From the NCBI GenBank assembly GCA_037178855.1, contig JASJZC010000001.1:1178001-1242000 (forward strand): a stretch of DNA of 64,000 nucleotides. Direction: 5' to 3'. The DNA is from Oscheius sp. JU75 (taxonomy: Eukaryota; Nematoda; Chromadorea; Rhabditida; Rhabditidae). Both the position numbers and the translations under genes were made by a program. Each line of letters starts with the position of its first letter. The stretch's first letter is position 1. The notes under the pieces are model-generated. The model was not told where the DNA came from and did no database searches. It worked only from the letters and a program-made list of their open reading frames with translations. Shown here in pieces: positions 41,549 through 53,300 of the stretch.

Positions 41549-44500
41549 TCATGCCAAGAGTAGTAAAAGAGCAATCCAAATGGACAGAGCACTGATGAGA
41601 CCTGTTGTTGTGGAGGTGGTCGTGGGACGAGAGGGAGCAGAGACAGACGCCTCGGAAGATGTCCAGCAGTCTGGACAACTGTCCGAGAGGGAGCGGCTCT
41701 GTCGGGAAGAGTATGAGGCTTTGAGCTGAAAAGGGATGAGTACAGAGACAGAGACAGAGAGTTACCTGATCCTCTGGGTTGTAGTAGTCAAAGAGGCTGA
41801 GCTGTGCAGGTTTCTGATCAGCCACGTGGTAGACAAGATCAGAGAGGAGGGAGAGGCAGACTGGCTTGTCTCCAAGCTGGAAAATTGTATGAGTAAAATG
41901 TCTCTCTCTCTCTCTCACCGGATTGAAGTAGACATTGATCTTAGTATCGTCTTTCTCATACTCTGTTCTCTGAACCTCCGGGATTGAGGTCAAAGACTGG
42001 AGATCCTCGACATCGTAACGGTATCCGCTCAATGTTGGGATTTCAGCCAGAGCCATGTTCGACTTTCCGGTCCGCGTGTAACTGAAAGTCTCTGTCATGA
42101 CTGTTTCCAAAAGCAACCCACTTGCAGCAGAGGTCGAGCTGAAGACGGTTGCCACCACGTAGCTCCTTAATGTCTTTGGTACAGAAGAAGGCAGCGTCAT
42201 CCTTCAGTGTACTACGATAGTAAGAGTACGAGATTTGAGCGAAGACTGTTCCCTTGCCAGTGGCATGAACAGTGACACCGGAGTCGAGGTTGGGGATCTG
42301 CAAAAAGTTTTTATCTATCTATCTGTCTCTCTATCTCACTGCCTTTCTGCCTCTCTGTATCCCTGTATCCTTGACTGTCTTTCTCTTTCTCACCTCATAG
42401 CTCTGTAGCACAATGGAGTTCATGCTATTAACTGTGAAGTTATGGGCATCGTTTCCATTCACAACGGAGACGACGACATCCGAATCGGGAGAATAGGCAG
42501 CCTGTGCGTAGGCTGCCAGTCCCTGGAGGGCAATGACAGTGTCCTGGGTGGAAGAGAATCCTCCGAGACTGTTACGCTGGGAAGTGAGCCAACGAACGAG
42601 GGGCAGACCCTGAAATACGTCGTCACATTTCACGTATAGTCAGCAAAATTGTTTTTCGAATCGTCGGCGCCTAGTCAGATCGTTATTGTCGATAGTTATG
42701 TATGTACATATCACGCGCACCTTCCTCTTTAAAACGACACTATTTTTGCAACTCCTTAGCAATGGAGCCGTCCGCGCCTCCTCTGGACTATGGTGAGCCC
42801 GCTACAGTTATTGCAATACCTTGCTGCGACCCGAGCCCTTCAGATACGACTATCCAAAAAGTTCGTTACAGGTAAATAATAGAAAGTTAACACTCAGGTC
42901 GATAGTTGTTCTATAATGTCTTCCTTCATAGGTCTTGGCATCGTAGTCTTCGCTACATACATTTGTGCAATACTGGTTATTTGTGGCGTTATTCGTATAC
43001 AACCGTAATAAATGTTTCTTTAGTAGAGTTTGATAAGGGCTACAACGAGTGGGGAAGGATGTAGAGGATACGTACTAGTCGAAATTAGTACATATCCTCT
43101 ACATCCCTGTAGAAAAAAAATCAGAGAATGTGAACCAGGCTGCCCGATTGAATTCAGAGCGCAAATTTTATCACCTAGCGGAGGAGGCAAGTGTTGGAAA
43201 AAAAGATGATCCTAAGCCCCTATTAATGATGATGTGCCGTACGTGCAAAGGTGCGGCGATTTTCCCCGAGGCTGGTCAAACGAACATCCAGCAAAATTGT
43301 TTTTCCCAAGCGTCAGCGCTTAGTCAGTCCTGAATCGTCGAGAGTTTGATTCACTATATACACTCGGTGCACATCATCTCCATCTGAAACCGCACTATTT
43401 TTATATGAGGGACCACTCCTCTCGGGCCATTGCTATGGAATCGTCAGCTGCCCCTCCAGTCTCTCCTGGACGACCCACAGTCATTGCCTGTTACGATCCG
43501 AAATCTCCGTATTATACTATGCCACCCCGAATCGGCTCAGAAGGTTTGTTTGTAAATTAGCAGAAAACTCAAAGACAGACAAATTGCGTCAAACACCTAA
43601 GAGTGGGCTAAAAAGTATCAACATTTAGGTTCAACATGTCTCGGAGCCATCTGCCGCATCTTTCTCATCTTTGCAGCTATTTTTCTTACTATCGGAACCG
43701 TGTTCACTTTTCTATTCATTTGTAGTGGTTACCAACTGAAATGGAAATGAATGTGACAGACAGTGACAGTGGCAGTGACCCACCTTGTCTGTTTCCTCCT
43801 CCTGCATCAGGGACAGAAGAACATAGGCAGTGGTCTCGACATCCACGGGTCTGGGCTGGAAGAAGTAGGACATTGTATCCTTCGGTCTTTCCGGCCCGCC
43901 CTTCTGTGAAGTCCAGTGATGTGTTCCGTCCTTGTCCTCGACCTTCACACCTTCCAGGCTCTTCAAAGCTTCCATCTTCTTCTCACTGCCAGCCAGATGA
44001 AGAGCGTAGGTGACGACGGCAAGAGTGTAGGGATCCTTGGTCAGACTGTCAATTTGCTTCTCCAAAAACGCAATGGCGGCAGCGTTCTTGACACCATTCT
44101 CCAGAAGAGCGATCGTGACGTAAGCAGTCAGACCGACACCGCCTTCACTGGCTCCGCCCTGCATGTCCTTGTGATGGACCTCTCCGTGCTCGGCAAAAGC
44201 TCCGGATTCCATTTGTTGGGCGTTGAGGAAGGCGATGCTCTTGGCTAGGACCTCCTGATCGACGAATATGAACGGCTTGGCTTGGGCAAAGGAGCGGACG
44301 ACGAAGGCGGTCAACCAGGTGGACCCGGCCTTGTCAGACTCGCCAAAGGCAGAGAAGGAATTGTCGGAGCGCCTGGAACCTGTGTTGAGAAAGAGAGACA
44401 AGAGACAGAAAGACAGAGAGACAGGGAGACAGATAGACAGAGAGGGAGCGAGGAGGGAGACAGACAGAGAGAGCAAAACAGAGGGATAGAGAGACAGCGA

Positions 44501-47500
44501 AAGAAATAAAGATAATAGCGCTACTGTTTCCACTGGTAGAATCAGAAATTAACTGAAGAACAGACGCACAGACAACATACTGATAGGGCAATTGGGACAG
44601 TTAGCTCTCGACAGGACATGATAGGACAAGGACATTGACATGTCGAAGGATGACAGACACATTGAAACAGAGGCACTTACTTGTAAGTCAGTTCCCTCTG
44701 ATATCCAGCCTCCATGTACTTCTTGGCCTTGGCTTCCAGTTGAGGGTCGGCCCTGTTCGTAGCCTTCAGGTATTTCATGACCACAATGTTCGGAACAAAG
44801 TTCAGCATGTTTTGTTCTCCACATCCATACGGCATTCTGACCAGGCCATCTAAATTGGACAGAACTGGTCCCATAATGTCTCCGACCACGTCAATTCTGG
44901 CCTTTCTCGAGCCGTCGACGATGTCATTGGGCCAGGTGAAAGTCACTCCACGCTCCAGCTTATTCGTTCCGTTGAGAGAGACAACGAGGGGGACATTTCT
45001 GTCAACTCGGTAGCCTTCAGGTTCAACCTTTAGAGGCATCTGGACAGCGTCTCCTGCGTTTGTGGTTGTGGCAGTGACATGGAGCTGGACATCACCGATC
45101 TGGTTTGGAACGATTGGGAAGTAGACAGCCTTGGAGACTCCTCCTCCGGGAACCGAGACAATTCGGGTGTTGTAGCCACGATCTCCGGTATCACGACTCT
45201 TCCTGATGCTTCCGTCTTTGCTCATGAAGTCGAATCCGCTTCCGTCCTCGTGTTTCAAAGTGACAGTGACCTGAAAATGGAGGGTTGTGAGACTGTCACT
45301 GTCACTCACATCCTGTTCCTTCTCCATGTAGTTGAAGACAAGGACTTGAAGGGCGAACTTCTCTCCTCTCTTTACAGAGTATGGTAGTTCCAGACGAACA
45401 AAGAAGGGTCGGAAGACACGAAGCTGAACGGATCTTTTCGTCGGATAATATTACCCCTACCTTCATTGTATTGGGAGCAACTCCCAGTCCGGACTGATCA
45501 TTGATAGCGAAGGCCGAAGCCACCCACGAGGTGATGGTGTCCGGAGCTGTGGTCTCAAAGACTGCTTCTCCATTGGCACTAAAAAATGAAGCTGATTCAC
45601 TGTCACCGTCACTGTCACTGTTCTCCAAAACCCCCGACCTCTCTATCCCTGTCCAAATCCAGCTCTCAGGAAACTTTGCTCTTAATCTGGGAGCGACAGT
45701 AGGTTTTTGAGGAATTGCAGACAGGAACTTGTTCGCAGGTCTGTTGCTTTCTAATAACAGCGAATTTCGACCGACTGCCATGGTTCTCATTCTCAGGATG
45801 GGACATCGTCCTCCGCGACATCCGAAGTGGGGTCGCCATCCTTGAAATGGCCCTTACATTTTTTTTGGAGAGAAGTAGAGCAAACTCGTTAAAGAAGTCA
45901 CAAAGCTACTATAAAAGCTGCGGGCTCAATAGGAACCGTCTGATATGTCCCTCTATCTTTCTCTCTCTAACACAAACAGTCTGACCTGTCCTTCTGTTGA
46001 AAAATCCAGCTTTCTGGAAAGTGCTGCCTCAATCGTGGCGGAACCTCATCTCCCGAGGTGTCACTTTGGATAAAAGCACCGGCCTCATCAGTTGGCAAAG
46101 AGGCGCCATCAGCCATAAGAGGAACAGGGGCTCCGGGAGCGTACATGTACAGGACTAAAGAGGACTGAACTATCAACTTTTCGAAGTTAGGAGTAACGAA
46201 AGAAGCACAACAGTACTGTGAGTCTAGAAAGGCAGCGGCATTGACTAATGTCTCGATTCGATCGATGAATAGGGAAAAAAGGAAAGAAGGTCAAAAGTTT
46301 ACGAGAATCAAATGGACGTCCCTTAATTCTCAGGAGAATTACTTCTGTGATTGGTACTCCGAGGAAATGGAAGCAAGATTTTGACAGAGTATCATTACTG
46401 CAAAAGTGATAGCTGTGTACTTACGGTAATAGTACCATAAGAGAATAGGTACGGTACCAGTACCGTAAGGTCGTAACCCCAAGATCTACGATCCCAGTTC
46501 GTTTCCTTATTTCTTCTCATTCCCGCCCATTTATCTGATTGCGTACCGAATTTTCGATGCGGCGTTAAATCCTTCCCGCCCAATGCTGGCTGCAGAATTC
46601 CCCCGGTTGTTTCCAGTTTTGTGTATTCTGGACTTGTTGATCCCTTCTGTTTTTTTTTGCTCTCGATTCTATCTCTTTGCTTTATTTTCCTGATTATCTG
46701 ACAATAAACGTGATTGGACTTTCAAGCGGAAATAACTTTCTTTATCAAGCTCAACCACTTGGAGCCCCTTCTTGCATAGGTAGCCAACCCGATTGAACTC
46801 GACTACAAGGGTTGGTGAGAGTAATGGTACTAAAGTACCAGGGTTCCTTTAGGAATAGGAACGAATATAGTCACTCTTTGCACTAAAGGTACTGTAAAGA
46901 GATGGAACTTTGCTACGGTGCCAGTATCGCAAGAGAATAGATACGGTAATACTACCGTAAGAAGATCTTACGTTTAGGAATTGGAACTGTAAGAAAGCCC
47001 ATTTCAGGAAGATTGGAGGCATTTCTTGCGGTGCGAGTACTGTAAGATAGCACTTTACTACGTTGCCAGTACTGTAAGGAACAAAATGTGTCTTTACGGT
47101 ACCAGTGCCGTAAGTGTGTGAGTGACCATACTATAAAAAAAAGAGGCTGATAACAGCGCTACTTCCCGAGTCTTTTAAACATTCTAAACACCCCCATCTA
47201 ACCTCTCTCTGGCCTCAAAGATCCAACTCTCTGGGAACCTCTGTCTGACTCTTGGCTGCGAAGCAACTGTCGTTGACACGGTCTGCTCGACGACGGCTGC
47301 ATCTGGTGCGACTATGGACAATGCGAGGGGAACTTCCTGATTCTCGAGCCAGGCACGCTCCTCAGCCAATTGATAGGTAACTACAGATTCTTTCTTGTAT
47401 ACTGGTTTTAGGGAGTTAGGAACTTAGGAGACAATACAAGCAACTGAGAGCTGCGGTTTTGGGGAGGAAACCTAACCTTTCAAAGAGTTCAAACACCCAA

Positions 47501-50318
47501 TTTTCAGGGAACCTCAGTCTCAGCTGAGGTAACCACGGTATTTTAATGGTTTCTGGCAGGATCAGTGTCCCATCTTTGACTGTGGGCAGAGGCTGATTGT
47601 CAGCGCCGAGTGGGGTCTCTTCTTCGCCTTCGCCCTCCTCATGACCGACTCGACCACGGGCCATGGGACGGATGACGTAGCCTAGAGAAGACTCTCTTTG
47701 GGCAATAAACGACAGAAAACACAGCAAGACGCTGCGCGGAAGGCCCAATCAAATTTTCCGTTATGAATTGATTGTCTACAGAAAGCGGCGACCTAATGCT
47801 TAGCGCGCCGGATTGAAGTCGCAGCGACACGGGTAGGGTTTGTCCTTTGAAGTTACAATGTTTACCCTTTTAGGCTGTTCTAGTGAATCCCAATGAAAGT
47901 AACGTATACCTTATCACACTCTCTTGAAATATCCAAGATTCCGGAAAGTTTTTGCGAACTCTGGGAGCGGGAGAGACATCAGAATTAACTGAGTCAAAAG
48001 TAAGATAGTCCATTCTCTTCAAAGGCATAGCCTCATACAAGAAGCCTGAAAGAGAGAGGGAAAGAGTGACAGAGAGAGAGAGAGAGCATTTCAGAGAGTT
48101 ATGCAGATCAAAGGCAAACAGGAAGCATTAACCAGCGAGAAGAAAACAGTTGAAATGCTTCATCCGTCCTACATCTCTGCTCTAATCCCTAAGACTAATT
48201 CTTCATACCCTCTAAGTTGTCCATTAAACAGGCGGATGTTCTATGAATCTATGAGAAGAGAGACGGCGATAACCCTGGGGGAGGCTGAGTGACAGAAGAG
48301 TTGGTATATATATTTTCTGTCCAAGTATGTACCTCGAACGAATGTCTCGAAAAACTCAGACGCTGGGAAGGTTTTGCGAATTTCGGCTCATTAGAGCAAC
48401 CAGAGAAAACTGCCTCTATAGGCTGCGAGTTGAGATGGTACGGGTGGGACTGGGAGTCTTGAAGATCGGGCAACAGTGCTCACCGCGCGTTGCGATCAAC
48501 TTTTAGAGGACAAAAAGGCTTTTCCAACATTTAGGTGTACTGCAAAGTGGTAGAATTCGATCTACTCTACAACTTTGCAGAACAATGGTAAGACTGAAAA
48601 TGTCATCTTTGACCAGTAATTCGTGATTTTGTAGCGACACCGTTTGAAGTTCCACTGTCTGCTACCTTGTGACCGTATCAGCAAAGATCCACGATTCCGG
48701 AAACAGTTTTCTTAATCTTGCTGGCGGAGTTTCAACCATCTCGACTTTTCTGTCAGCCACGGCCATGACAGGAGCCGGAGCCGATTCCATGACCGCGGCT
48801 CCCTTGAACATGGCTCCGGGTGGGCCGGCCATCCCGCCGCGCCGCATGTAATACATCCCTGAAAGCGGGAGAACATGGGGTTTGAACCAATGAGAGAAAG
48901 AGAGAGTGAGGAAGAGAGACAGTTAAGTGACATGTCAGCGAAGCGGGGTCCCCTCAATTCATCCTAAAGTCCTTTGAAGCTGCGAGCCACTCTCTGGTAA
49001 CTTTTCACGGCACTCACCCGCTCGTGGCGGCATTCCATAGCCAGGTTTCCGGAAAATTCGAGCGTAACCTTGGCTGAACAAGAGGACCCATGGCTCCACC
49101 GTAACCAGCAGCCGCTGGGAGGATCTCGGCAGTCTCGGCCGCGTTGGCAAACGCTACCATCACTGGAGGGGAACAAATTTTTGGAGAAGAGTATGGGGGA
49201 GTGGAAGATAGGAAAGAGTACCACCACGAGAATGAACTGAAGCAACCAAAGAGTGAAGAAGGAAATTTGGGGAGAGAGGACCGTGCAGTGCAGAATTCAC
49301 ACGAGCGGAATAGGGAGTATCCTATGGTTGACGGTATCCTAACAACGTTTGACCTACTGGAGAAGTAGAGAAGCTTCGTGATTTGTTCAAAAAACCAGCT
49401 ATAGCCTGGCGGGTTGATCCTAGTATAGTATCACTATGGTTTTCTTGAAAGACTGATAATGGACAAGAGGGCCTAGGTAGCCAGAAGCCAGGAACAGAAG
49501 CAGATGTGGCAAGGATACAGTTCCTTAGGTTCAATATCCACTTTCCTTTTGAAAATTGGTTCTTGACTTCAGGGACGCTTAGGTAGGAAGCAACAACCCA
49601 GAATAGGAAAGAGCAGGAGGTAGACTGCAGCGCTGGTCTCCGTCTTCCCATAAACAAATACTTAAAACAGTGTCTGATCTACCCAAAGAATCTTTGGTCT
49701 CTACCTTTCAAAGATACACAGAGACATAGTCAGTTTCACCCATCCCCCAAACCTTACTTGCTCTGCTCAGCCGTCCAGACCCAAGTCTCAGGGAAATGTT
49801 TTCTAACGGGAGGCGTCGGTCCCACAGCCCCACCAGCTCCACCCAGAGCCGGACCGCTATTATCCGCCACGGCAGCTTGAGCGAAAAAGATTCTCTCTGA
49901 AAACGTACGCAGTCATGGAGCCTGTCCACATCCAGGTTTCGGGAAAGTGGTGACGTAACCGAGGAGAAGCGGCTGCTGCTTGTGCACTAGGCGCCAACGA
50001 GGCTAGACGATCAATCCCGACACCGGACGCCACCGTCGACATGTACATGAATTCTGGAGGACAGTTGGGATGGGGAGCCTTGGTTTTTGGTTGGTTGGTG
50101 GGTGGTCCCGGGGCCAGCGTGGTTTTGGGGAGCATTTTAGAATCTTCCCAGCATATTTCAGCTTCTTATTCTCACGGGGACAGAGGCATTAGTAGCGTAG
50201 TGCAACACACAAGGTTAGAGATGGTTAAACACACAGGATTCGCAGTTCATTGGGTCTCACTGTTTCTCTCTCTCTCTCTCTGTCTCTCTGTCTCCCTCTG
50301 TCTCTCTGTCTCTTCGTC

Positions 50319-50361
<43 letters not shown>

Positions 50362-53300
50362 CTCTCGGTCTATCTGTCGCTCTCTCTACCTGTCACTGAC
50401 TCTCTGTCTCTCTATAACAAGACTGAGAACCCCATGTGTCTAACTATCAGATCATGCAAAACTAACTGATAGTCTCAAGACTTCTCGAGACTGTCAGCTC
50501 CTCTATGGTTTCATGCAATGCTCATGCTCAACTCACTTTCCGGCTCGGGTTCACGGTACAAATAGGCGTCAGTCAGGACGACCAAACCAGCGTTCTAGAC
50601 ACTCTCTAATGAAGAATGAGATCGTAAATCTTACCTCGAAGATCCTGGCAGCATCTTGTCCTCCGACTCCCCACCACGGGTTCCAGATGGATCTCTTCTT
50701 GCGGTCGATGGCTCCCTCCCATGGACGGTAGCCACCGGAGAAGCCTGTGGTGTCGTACTCTTCGATATCTTCAGCTACCAGCTTGGGAGTTATGTCATTT
50801 CCGGCCTTTAGGAGCAGGAGAGACTGGTCAACGGCTAGAAGACCGACATAGGAGTCCGGATCGGCTGTGACCTTAAAGGTGACCGGGTTTCCAGGCTCGG
50901 CGGCAGTCTTGTCCAGACTTAGAGACACGTTGTTGCGGAAGAGACCATCCACGCGGAAGTCTGTGGCATCGACAAGGATCTCCTGATTGGTTCCTCGGAC
51001 AGCGTAGACTATCAGACGAGACTTGGGAGCCATTTGGTTGGTAGCAGTGAAGGAGATGGTCGCGTGGTCGGCGTTGACAGTGACTTCCTTGGACAGAAGC
51101 ATGGAGCCTCTGGACATCACTTGGTAGGTCAGGACGGGGAGATTTTCAGTAGCTTTGACAGAGAAGGACAGAGTCTTTCCAGCTTCCAAGACACCTTCGT
51201 TGTCGGCGAGTACCTGAATATAGGCTTGTCTCTGTCTCTGTTCCTCTAACCTGTAGGAACGACCTCGACGGTGATTTCCCTGCCTCCACGTATAGACTGG
51301 CATAGATATTCGTGTTTGTGAAGTTGTCTTTTCCGGTACGGTCGTAATGAGCCTAAAGTTACTTTTTCCTATCTTCAAAGACCCAAATTACCTCAATTCT
51401 GGCTGAAGTACAGTTAAGAGGCGGCTGTAAACTGAAGACGGTGGTGCCATGAGCGTCAAGGTCAACAATCTTGACCTCCATGTCCTCATGCTGAGCTGGA
51501 GCATCCGGATTGAACGGGTAGTTGTAGAAGGTCGAAACCTGTACTCTCTTGGGAACTGTTGCCTTGACTGGGGTGTCGTCCATCTGCTTTAGAGCGACCA
51601 CGACATTGTAGGAGAGTCCCGGCTTGAAGGTGTCTCCCTGCTTCTCCAGATCCAGCTTCACGTCGTTCTTGTAAGTAGAAATGTGGGCAGTTCCGTTGCG
51701 AGCAATCTCGGTCAGATCCTCTGTCACTGTGGCAACAATTCGAATGCTTCCTCCTCCGTAGTCCATCACCAGACGATGCTTCTTCAGATCATCCTTGGCA
51801 AAGTTCACGGTAGCCTCCCCCATAGAGTTCAGCTTGACTGTTCTCTCGATCTGGGGCTCGACTTCGGTCTGGAAATAGGATCGGTCATGTACTGATCAAA
51901 TAACAGCCGGAAATCTAACACTGACGATCAGCCATATGGCTGAGAAGCTTGGAACCCCCCGTAGCTATTTGGTCAGTGTACCGAAACTGACGGACAGTTT
52001 GAAACTGAAGGAACTCTCCCCTACCTCTGTCTCGGTCAACATCCCTGGGTCTTCCGTACACTAACTTTCAGTTTGATCTCAAGGCTCTCATCCGTACAGT
52101 CACGACTATTATCTGGGATACAATACTGACAGCCAGGAAGGAAACAAGGCTCACTCTGTTAGCTCATTAGGTTTACTGAAACAAAATAGTGAGATCCTCT
52201 TGAAAATACGACTTACTGGATGTACTGTCTCAGTATCTGTTCGTTGAACAGATAGCTGACCCATGGGGTAATCATGTCGTGATCCTCAACTAAACAAACT
52301 CTCCCTTACCATTTTGGTTATTGAACTATGTTTTGAACCTAGAATCACGTTGGGTTCTAAACCGTATCATCTTAGAAGTCAAGTTTTCCATTGGAACCCG
52401 TACTCCCAAAAGTTTGAGAAGCTGTAGCTTACTGAGACTGTCAAAAACTTCTAGGAACCGAATCCAGAAAACAAAAAGTTTAAAGCTTACCTGACTCGTC
52501 GAGCCGTCTTCATTGACTATGATGGGTCTTTGGAAGGGGTGCCAATGATGCCAGGGTTGCTCCAGGACGACCTTTGCCTTCCCAGCTACTCCCTTCCCGT
52601 AGGTGTACTTGGCTTCGACCAGGATGGAGAGATCATCGTTGACGGTTATGAAGGGAGCGGTCTTGATGTTGACCTCGAACTTCGGGAGGACATACTGATC
52701 CACGGTGAAGGTCTTGGTAAACTTGGCTCCTCCTTTGGGGGTGATACTGATGGTCCAATCGCCGAGAGGTGGTTCCGAGGCCAGTTCCAGCTCTCCGGCA
52801 TAAACTCCCTTGGTGAGACTCTTGTCCAGCTGCTGATTGATGACGTTCTGGTTAGGATCGATGATTTGTACAGAGATGGTTCCGTTGAAGGGGAGAAGTT
52901 CGGGAGAGACGCTGATCACACGGTACTTGACTGTCTGACCCGGCTTGTAGATTCCCTTGTCTGTCTGGACGAATACGGAGAGAGACTTCTTGTGGAATCT
53001 GAGACGCTTTTCTTCTTCGAACAGGATCTGGCCGTTGATGGTCTCGCCACGAATGTAGACCTGAAAATACTTCTCTCTGTCTCTTTGTCTTATTGTTTCT
53101 GTGTCTCTCTGTCACTCACCTTGTAATTATTGTCCGGTAGAAGACTGTCAGCCGAAACCCTTTCAATCGCGACCGTCTGAGGGACTCCCTGCTTGATGTT
53201 GTTGACTACTTTGGCAGCCACGGTATCATTCATCGTCGTCCTGATCTCCAGCCTCACAATATGATCCTCCTCCTTCGAATGAAGAATGTTGACCGAGACG

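Noticed and set aside
49163-49757. Possible extra cassette between 2B and 2C
   Set aside because: Open frames exist, but none carries the R-x-x-F-P-E-x-W block or the phase-1/phase-2 borders.
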